This document shows positions 1 to 5,490 of a stretch of DNA of 13,899 nucleotides, piece by piece. Below the pieces are notes generated by a model. The model saw only the letters and a program-made list of their open reading frames with translations, made no database searches and was not told where the DNA came from. The stretch is taken from the NCBI GenBank assembly GCA_025964455.1, contig JAOPYU010000184.1, forward strand, positions 1 to 13,899. The letters are read 5' to 3'. The DNA comes from Thermoleophilia bacterium. Its GTDB lineage: Bacteria > Actinomycetota > Thermoleophilia > Gaiellales > SKUG01. Every line of letters starts with the position of its first letter. Position 1 is the stretch's first letter. The position numbers and the translations under genes are program-made.

Positions 1-548
1 GCGCGCATCGCCGGATCGGTCGTCAACTCCTCGGCGGTGGAGACGGCGCGCCGCACATCGCCCCAGTAGCGGTCGGCGCGGAGTGCGGCGTAGGTCACCG
101 CGGCCTGCACCGGCTCCTCACTGCTCAGCGCGAGCGCGTCGTCGACCACCGAGCGCATCGCACCGAGGTCGCGGTCGCCGGCGAGCGCACCCGCGATCGC
201 AGCGGCACGGACTGCGTCGCCGCCGGGAAGCCGTTCGCTGTCGCGCAGCACGCGCGCCATGTCGCGCACGCCGAGGTCGCCCTCGAGCGCCCCCATCGCG
301 AGCGCCGACTGCAGCAGCGGATCGGAGCTGAGCTCGGCGGCGTTGCTCGCCGCGGAGGAGGCCTCAGGCCAGCCGACGCCTCCGAGCAGCTGCCCGGCGG
401 CGATCCCGCTCTGCACGGCGACGTCCGCCGTCAGGTCGGTGGCGTTGTCGTGCGCTGAGCGCATCTCGACGTAGCCGGCGGGGCCGGCGAATCCGGCGCG
501 CCGCGTGACGCCATCGGGCATGGCGCGCGGGGGAGGGGCAAGCTGCAT
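1..548 (-). CDS. Unrecognised Ala-rich helical protein, 5' part only (C-terminus outside window)
   Basis: Reading the minus strand from the ATG at 548 gives 182 open codons running off the left edge with no stop. I do not recognise the family. The start (MQLAPPPRAMPDGVTRRAGF) is Pro/Arg-rich and probably disordered. After about residue 45 the protein is built of short amphipathic, Ala/Leu-rich helices (for example SDPLLQSALAMGALEGDLGV, then AVRAAAIAGALAGDRDLGAM), a HEAT/armadillo-like or helical-hairpin texture. No signal peptide or membrane segment is visible in this part. No good Shine-Dalgarno precedes the ATG; an internal ATG at codon 10 is an alternative start. It is divergent from the secreted-propeller gene. 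The plus-strand ORFs over the same bases are Arg/Pro/Ser-rich and look like shadows. That it is coding is likely; its function is unknown. Confidence 0.6.
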   Translation of the reverse strand, partial: MQLAPPPRAMPDGVTRRAGFAGPAGYVEMRSAHDNATDLTADVAVQSGIAAGQLLGGVGWPEASSAASNAAELSSDPLLQSALAMGALEGDLGVRDMARVLRDSERLPGGDAVRAAAIAGALAGDRDLGAMRSVVDDALALSSEEPVQAAVTYAALRADRYWGDVRRAVSTAEELTTDPAMR

Positions 549-567
549 GGAGCGATCGTAGGACGCG

Positions 568-594
568 CCCGAGGCCGCGCGCGAGGGCCTCGGG
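568..594. other. Perfect 9-bp inverted repeat in divergent spacer
   Basis: CCCGAGGCC at 568-576 pairs exactly with GGCCTCGGG at 586-594 across a 9-nt GC-only-like loop. It lies 20 bp upstream of the minus-strand start at 548 and about 90 bp upstream of the plus-strand gene. There is no T-tract on either side, so it is not a standard intrinsic terminator. It could be an operator palindrome or a hairpin in the leader of the minus-strand gene. Confidence 0.45.
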
Positions 595-658
595 GCTGGA
601 TGGCCGCCGGGGCGCGTCGATGACCCCTTCAGACCGCGATCAGACCATGTTGACGAAA

Positions 659-678
659 TGCAATAACTATAGTGCAAT
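659..678 (+). promoter_or_regulatory. Candidate promoter -10 element flanked by TGCAAT repeats
   Basis: The spacer turns AT-rich just before the secreted-protein gene. TATAGT at 668-673 is a good sigma-A -10 match, and two identical TGCAAT hexamers (659-664 and 673-678) flank it. TTGACG at 650-655 looks like a -35 but is only 12 bp from TATAGT, too close for a standard pairing. Its 17-bp partner would be the TGCAAT at 673-678. Transcription from TATAGT would begin near 680, only a few bases before the ATG at 685, giving an almost leaderless mRNA. That agrees with the absence of a Shine-Dalgarno there. Confidence 0.35.
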
Positions 679-684
679 GAACGT

Positions 685-2631
685 ATGGCTCGAATCACGA
701 CAGCTCGAACGGTCCTCGTCACCCTTGCGGTGCTCGCTTCCACGTTGTTCGCCGCGGCTCCTGCCAACGCCAACTACGTGAACGGCGGCGCACTCGGTTG
801 CGGTGGCTACAACGCCGGTGGCCGCGACGCAGCAGGCAACACGTACATGGCCTGCAACGTGTCATCCATCCGCATCCTGCGCCCGGACGGATCGGTGCTG
901 CGGACCGCAACCTCGAACGTGAGCATCCACGCCATCGCGCCATCGCCCGACGGTGCGTACGTCTACGCCATCGGCGGCAGCGGCGCCATGCGACTTGCTC
1001 GCGGCGCCGACGGCAACTACCGCCGCGACGGCTTCACCTTCCGAGCTCCCACGCACTACGCGGCCAAGGGATGGCGCGTCTGCGGTTGGGGCATCGCCAC
1101 CGACGCCTACGGCAAGATCTACATCTCCAACGGTGGCTGGTGCGAGGGCAACCCCAACGAGATCCTCAAGTACGCGCCCGACGGCACGCTGATCACGCGC
1201 TTCGGCGACTTCGGCATTGCCACGAAGTGGATGCCCTGCGGCGGCACCAACTGCGTCGAGTGGAACCGCAAGGGTTCGGTGCCCGGCCAGTTCCAGCCGA
1301 ACATGTCGATCGCAGTCACCGCCGACGGCAACCGCGTGTGGGTCGCCGACCAGAACAACCAGCGCATCCAGGTGTTCGCCCGGACCGAGGACACGATCAA
1401 CTACGCCTTCGAGCGCATGTGGAGCGGTGAAGGCACCCGCTACGACGGCCAGGCCGGCGCGATCTACGGCGTGGCGCTCGACCCATGGGGCTACGGCTAC
1501 GTCTCCCTGACCACCGCCCGCGTGATCTACCGGGTCAACCCGGACCTCTCGACTCCGGTGCTCGTCGCCGACTGGTCGTCCCAGGGCAACCGCCCGCACA
1601 CGATCGCGGTCGACGGCCGGGGCAGCGTGCTCGTCGGCGAGTGGGGCGTGCGCTTCGACCGCACCTCCGCCGCGCCAGGCCCGTACCCGGCGCTCCCGAA
1701 GGAGCCCAAGCCGGATGTCGAAGCGCCCGTCGTGCGATCCGTCACGGCTCCCTCGGAGACGACCGACCCGAGCGTGCAGGTCACGGTCGTCGCCACCGAC
1801 GATATCGGCGTCACCCAGATGCGCATCGCCGACGAGAGCGGCGACCCGGGCCCCTGGCGCACCTTCGAGCCGAGCTTCATCCAGCCCCTGAGCGGCGGTA
1901 TCGGAACCAAGCTGATCTACGTACAGGTCCGAGACAAGTGGGGCCGGGAGTCCGATTTCCAGCGGACCTCCGTCGCCCGTCGCCCGATCCCCGACCTCGC
2001 TGATCCCGTCGTGACGCTACAGGCGCCGAGCACCTCCACGACCTCCGCGATCACCATCGCCATCGACGCGAGCGACGACCTCGGCGTCACCCACATCCGC
2101 TTCGCCACGGAGGAGGGCACGTTCTCGGAGTGGCAGCCGTGGAGCTCGGGCTCGCGCTCGGTGCCGCACACGCTCACCGCCGGCCTCGGGACCCGCATGG
2201 TGGTCGTCCAGGTCCGCGACGCCGCCTACAAGGTCTCCAACGCCGCCCAGGCGACCGTCCTCGTGGCCCTCCCGCCCAAGCCGGAGCCCACGCCCGACCC
2301 GCACGTGCCCGTCGGTGGCTCGAGCACGATCGCCGGCGGCGGCTCCACCGACCGCATCGCCCCCCGCATCACGCTCGTCAAGCTCCCGGTCCGCAGCTGC
2401 ACCCAGCGCATCCTCGTGCGCCTCGCGACGCAGGACAACCTCGGCGCCACGCAGATCCGATTCGCCAACGAGAACGGCCGATTCGGCGCCTGGCGCCCCT
2501 ACAAGGGCCGCATGGTGCACGTGCTGAGCCGGGGCGCGACGCGCAAGGTGGTCTACGTGCAGGTCCGCGACGCCGCCGGCAACACGTCCAGCACGATCAC
2601 CCGCAAGCTGCTCGTGGTGCGCTGCCGCTGA
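685..2631 (+). CDS. Secreted NHL/beta-propeller protein with three C-terminal Ig-like repeats
   Basis: The 648-residue product starts with a classic Sec signal: basic MARITTARTV, a hydrophobic core, then APANA-N with probable cleavage after residue 29. Residues 30-325 look like a beta-propeller. The clearest NHL-type blade is near 201-231, with GQFQPNMSIAV followed by ADQNNQRIQVF; related blades contain GIATDAYGKIYIS and GVALDPWGYGYVS. Three diverged repeats follow at about 344-431, 437-527 and 557-646. Each has a D/ED..GVT.(I/M)R(I/F)A.E.G core and ends in VQVRD. A Pro/Gly/Ser-rich linker (530-556) precedes the third, whose Cys572 and Cys647 may form a disulfide. No catalytic site, membrane anchor or sorting motif is visible. 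It probably acts outside the cell, perhaps in surface binding or adhesion (inference). It lies on the same strand as fliI, 55 nt upstream, with no clear terminator between them. Confidence 0.85.
   Translation: MARITTARTVLVTLAVLASTLFAAAPANANYVNGGALGCGGYNAGGRDAAGNTYMACNVSSIRILRPDGSVLRTATSNVSIHAIAPSPDGAYVYAIGGSGAMRLARGADGNYRRDGFTFRAPTHYAAKGWRVCGWGIATDAYGKIYISNGGWCEGNPNEILKYAPDGTLITRFGDFGIATKWMPCGGTNCVEWNRKGSVPGQFQPNMSIAVTADGNRVWVADQNNQRIQVFARTEDTINYAFERMWSGEGTRYDGQAGAIYGVALDPWGYGYVSLTTARVIYRVNPDLSTPVLVADWSSQGNRPHTIAVDGRGSVLVGEWGVRFDRTSAAPGPYPALPKEPKPDVEAPVVRSVTAPSETTDPSVQVTVVATDDIGVTQMRIADESGDPGPWRTFEPSFIQPLSGGIGTKLIYVQVRDKWGRESDFQRTSVARRPIPDLADPVVTLQAPSTSTTSAITIAIDASDDLGVTHIRFATEEGTFSEWQPWSSGSRSVPHTLTAGLGTRMVVVQVRDAAYKVSNAAQATVLVALPPKPEPTPDPHVPVGGSSTIAGGGSTDRIAPRITLVKLPVRSCTQRILVRLATQDNLGATQIRFANENGRFGAWRPYKGRMVHVLSRGATRKVVYVQVRDAAGNTSSTITRKLLVVRCR
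1714..2622 (+). repeat. Three diverged ~90-residue Ig-like protein repeats
   Basis: Within the secreted propeller protein, residues 344-431, 437-527 and 557-646 align by eye. Shared landmarks are an opening D/APxVxLxxP, a middle DD(I/L)GVTxxRxAxE (DNLGATQIRFANE in the third copy), a W.P/W.TF turn, then G(I/L)GT(K/R)xxxVQVRD. Spacing of about 90 residues fits beta-sandwich domains on a stalk. Confidence 0.7.
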
Positions 2632-2686
2632 CGCGACACGCCCGTCGATGCGCCGAATCCGGCGGGAACGGGTAGGTCCAACAGGC

Positions 2687-4024
2687 ATGGCGGACCAGCC
2701 CCTCGACCTCTCGTCCTTCCACGACCGGCTCCAGCGCGTCGATCCCTACCGACTCAACGGTCGGGTCGTCCAGGTCATCGGGCTCGTCATCGAATCCCAG
2801 GGGCCGGAAGCGCAGGTGGGCGAGCTGTGCCACGTGCACGTCACGCGCCACGACGAACCCGTCGCGGCCGAGGTCGTCGGCTTCCGCGAGGGGCGTACGC
2901 TGCTCATGCCGCTCGGCGAGATGCGCGGCATCGCGCCCGGCAACGAAGTCGTGGCTACCGGCTATCCGGTGCGCGTCGGCGTGGGGGAGGAGCTCCTCGG
3001 CCGCGTCGTGGATGCCACGGGAGCGCCGATCGACGGCAAGGGTCCGATCGATGCCGAGGCGCGCGTCTCGCTGCACGCATTGCCACCCCCGCCGATGGGG
3101 CGTCGACGCATCGACAGCCAGCTCGACCTCGGCGTGCGCGCCATGGATTCGCTCATCCCGTGTGGGCAGGGCCAGCGCCTCGGCGTGTTCGCCGGCTCGG
3201 GCGTCGGCAAGAGCTCATTGATGGGGATGATCGCGCGCTCCACGACCGCGGATGTCAATGTCATCGCGCTCGTCGGTGAGCGCGGGCGCGAGGTGCGCGA
3301 ATTCATCGAGCGTGACCTCGGCGAGGAGGGCATGCGACGCAGCGTGGTCGTGGTGGCATCCTCCAACGAGAGCGCCGTGATGCGCATCGGCGCCGCCTTC
3401 GCCGCCACGTCCATCGCCGAGCACTTCCGCGACCGCGGCAAAAACGTGCTGCTCATGATGGACAGCGTGACCCGTTTCGCGATGGCACAGCGCGAGATCG
3501 GCCTCGCCATCGGCGAGCCGCCTGCGACCCGCGGCTTCACACCGAGCGTGTTCGCGCTCCTGCCGCGCCTGCTCGAGCGCGCCGGCACTGCCGACGTCGG
3601 ATCGATCACGGGCCTCTACACGGTGTTGGTCGAGGGCGACGACATGAACGAGCCGATCGCTGACGCCGTCCGCGGCATCCTCGACGGGCACGTCGTGCTC
3701 TCGCGCGACCTGGCACACAAGAACCACTATCCGGCGATCGACGTGCTCCAGTCGATCTCGCGTCTGCAGTCGGAGCTGCTGACACCCGAGCAGGTGCGCG
3801 CCGCGGGGCTCGTGCGCGAGACGCTCGCGACCTACCGCGAGCGCGAGGACCTGGTCTCGATCGGCGCCTACGCCATCGGGTCGGATCCCAAGCTCGACTA
3901 CGCGATCGCCAAGAAGCCCGACATCGATCGCTTCCTGCAGCAGCGCATGGACGAGCACACCACGGCGCCCGAGGCCCGTGCGCAGCTGGAGCTGCTCGTG
4001 GGCGACGCTCCGCCCGTGTTCTAG
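2687..4024 (+). CDS. fliI: Flagellum-specific type III export ATPase FliI
   Basis: FliI is the hexameric ATPase at the cytoplasmic base of the flagellar export apparatus. With FliH and FliJ it promotes delivery of rod, hook and filament subunits. The 445-residue product has the normal family length. Residues 1-100 form the N-terminal beta-barrel domain. The P-loop is GSGVGKS at 170-176, GERGREV lies at 197-203 and the Walker B strand VLLMMDS at 254-260, followed by TRFAMAQREIGLAIGEPPAT. The C-terminal part retains LSRDLAHKNHYPAIDVL, typical of the family. I chose the ATG at 2687, which has a weak GGTAGGT upstream. The in-frame ATG at 2648 would add 13 residues (MRRIRRERVGPTG) not expected in FliI and has no Shine-Dalgarno. 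fliH and fliG are not upstream, and fliJ is not next door: an antisense pair separates them. The stop faces the stop of the convergent gene across only 2 nt. Confidence 0.97.
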   Translation: MADQPLDLSSFHDRLQRVDPYRLNGRVVQVIGLVIESQGPEAQVGELCHVHVTRHDEPVAAEVVGFREGRTLLMPLGEMRGIAPGNEVVATGYPVRVGVGEELLGRVVDATGAPIDGKGPIDAEARVSLHALPPPPMGRRRIDSQLDLGVRAMDSLIPCGQGQRLGVFAGSGVGKSSLMGMIARSTTADVNVIALVGERGREVREFIERDLGEEGMRRSVVVVASSNESAVMRIGAAFAATSIAEHFRDRGKNVLLMMDSVTRFAMAQREIGLAIGEPPATRGFTPSVFALLPRLLERAGTADVGSITGLYTVLVEGDDMNEPIADAVRGILDGHVVLSRDLAHKNHYPAIDVLQSISRLQSELLTPEQVRAAGLVRETLATYREREDLVSIGAYAIGSDPKLDYAIAKKPDIDRFLQQRMDEHTTAPEARAQLELLVGDAPPVF

Positions 4025-4026
4025 CT

Positions 4027-5478
4027 CTACGCCTCAGTGATCCCGAGCGAGACGCGCTCACGCCAGCGCTGCATGTACGCGCCACGCAGTCCGATCGCGT
4101 CGACCAGCGACTGGTCGATGCCCGACGCCTCGATCGCACGTGCCTGCATCGCAGGGTTGAGCGTGGAGACGTTGACGCCCTGGATCGACCCGATGCCGTC
4201 CGCGAAGCCGGAGCCCGAACCGAGGCGTGCGTTGCGGCTGGCGGTCAGCAGGTCGATGCGCGTGGAGCGACCGGTCTCGACGATCTCGCGACCGTCCATG
4301 CCGAGCTGTGCTCGCGTGGAGCTGATGCCCGACGTGACCTGCTGGCTGCCGAGCCGGCCGCCACGTTCGACGATCGATGCCTGCTGGGCGTATCTCTTGA
4401 GCTGCGGGTTGTCGAACACGGGACGTGCGCCAGCCGCCGAGCGATCGAGTTCGTCGAGCACCGACGCCAGCGGTCGACCGCCCTCGATCTCCTCGAGCAC
4501 GGCGCGTCGCAGCGGTTCGTGGATCAGGACCGAATCCCCGGCACCGTGACGCAGCGCCGTGGCGCTGGCGAGCAGCTCGGCCTGGTCGAGGTGACCGCGT
4601 GCGACCGACGTCAGTCGGCCACCCGACCCGACCCGGTTGACGATCGGCAACGCCACCTGCAGGTAGTCGCTGGTACCGATGCCGCCGGTGAACCGCGCAC
4701 CCAGCTGTGCGTCATGGATCGACTGGAGGCCGGCCTGGTGCATGGCGCCGGATTCGAAGGACGCCGCGGTCGCGCGAAGCGCCCGCACGTTGCGCGCCCC
4801 GTCGCGGAAGGCGAGTGCACCCAGGACACCTGCGCCCAGCACCCCGGCACCGATCAGCCATGGCGCGAGGTTGGGACCATCGCCGTCCGGGTCGGGCGGC
4901 GTGTGGTCGGGCGGCGTCTGACCCGGCGGCAGCTGGCCGGTCGGCGGCTTCGTCGGCGGATGCTGTGGCAGCTGCGGATCCGTGCCGGGTTCCTGCCCTG
5001 GCGGCGGCACCTGCGGCGGCCACTGCCCGCCGGGCGGCGGCGTCGGGCCATCGCCCGGACCCGGTCCCGGGATGCCGGGGATGCCCGGGGTGCCCGGCAC
5101 CGGCGAACCTTGACCGGGCGACCCCGGAACCTGCCCGACCTGCGTGCCCGGAAGCCAGGCGTCATTGGCGTGGCTCAACGCGAGCTCGCGGGTGAGCGCC
5201 GCATGGGCCGACTGCAGGTCCGCCTCCGTGAGGCCTGCCTGCCGCGCGAACTCGAGCTGTGCGTCGATCTGTTCGGGCTGGTAGCCGAGCTGCCAGAGCA
5301 CCGTCCCGAGCCTGTTGGCCCAGGCAGCGGTGAGCTCGCCGCGCGCGGGCACGAGCGACGGCTCGACCTCGACCGACTCGAGCTCACCCGCGCCGTCGAC
5401 CGGCGAGAGCGGGACCTGCTGGACCGGAGACTGCGCGCTCGGAGCGCCGGGAGAAGTGGTGGTGGTGGGTGACGTCAT
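4027..5478 (-). CDS. Unrecognised 483-aa protein, smaller member of the antisense paralog pair
   Basis: I cannot assign this protein to a family. Layout: a Ser/Thr/Pro-rich N-terminus (1-45); one Trp-containing helical segment (50-100, TAAWANRLGTVLWQL, then GLTEADLQSAH) resembling the repeats of its neighbour; a Gly/Pro linker (107-203); a hydrophobic stretch (205-224, PWLIGAGVLGAGVLGALAF) that could span a membrane; then a 260-residue C-terminal domain. Two blocks there (269-343 and 418-466) align with residues 569-645 and 720-766 of the upstream protein. In the first, 14 of 26 positions from DYL are identical. There is no Sec signal. Translation starts 10 nt after the upstream stop, with AGGAG at 5486-5490, so the two genes are coupled. 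It converges on fliI with 2 nt between stops. Possible roles include a flagellum-associated envelope protein or an exported substrate; both are guesses. Confidence 0.8.
   Translation of the reverse strand: MTSPTTTTSPGAPSAQSPVQQVPLSPVDGAGELESVEVEPSLVPARGELTAAWANRLGTVLWQLGYQPEQIDAQLEFARQAGLTEADLQSAHAALTRELALSHANDAWLPGTQVGQVPGSPGQGSPVPGTPGIPGIPGPGPGDGPTPPPGGQWPPQVPPPGQEPGTDPQLPQHPPTKPPTGQLPPGQTPPDHTPPDPDGDGPNLAPWLIGAGVLGAGVLGALAFRDGARNVRALRATAASFESGAMHQAGLQSIHDAQLGARFTGGIGTSDYLQVALPIVNRVGSGGRLTSVARGHLDQAELLASATALRHGAGDSVLIHEPLRRAVLEEIEGGRPLASVLDELDRSAAGARPVFDNPQLKRYAQQASIVERGGRLGSQQVTSGISSTRAQLGMDGREIVETGRSTRIDLLTASRNARLGSGSGFADGIGSIQGVNVSTLNPAMQARAIEASGIDQSLVDAIGLRGAYMQRWRERVSLGITEA
4870..5160 (-). 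repeat. Gly/Pro-rich low-complexity linker
   Basis: Residues 107-203 of the 483-residue protein are nearly all Pro, Gly, Gln, Thr and Asp, with irregular GTPGIPGIPGPGPG and PPGQTPPDHTPPDPD runs. It separates the N-terminal helical segment from the hydrophobic segment. It is a likely extended spacer of the sort seen in proteins crossing thick cell walls or joining mobile domains. Confidence 0.85.
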
Positions 5479-5485
5479 CGTGATG

Positions 5486-5490
5486 CTCCT
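5486..5490 (-). promoter_or_regulatory. Shine-Dalgarno overlapping upstream stop (coupled start)
   Basis: On the minus strand the upstream gene ends TAG and the sequence continues GAGCATCACGATG. The AGGAG ribosome site therefore uses the last two bases of the stop codon and sits 7 nt before the ATG at 5478. This fixes the start of the 483-residue protein and predicts translational coupling. Confidence 0.8.

Noticed and set aside
83..474. Short plus-strand frames in the first 500 bases
   Set aside because: Arg/Pro/Ser-rich and overlapped by a longer open minus-strand frame with a plausible helical protein.
2648..2686. Upstream ATG for fliI adding 13 residues
   Set aside because: No Shine-Dalgarno, and the extension is not expected in the FliI family. 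The ATG at 2687 gives a normal FliI start.
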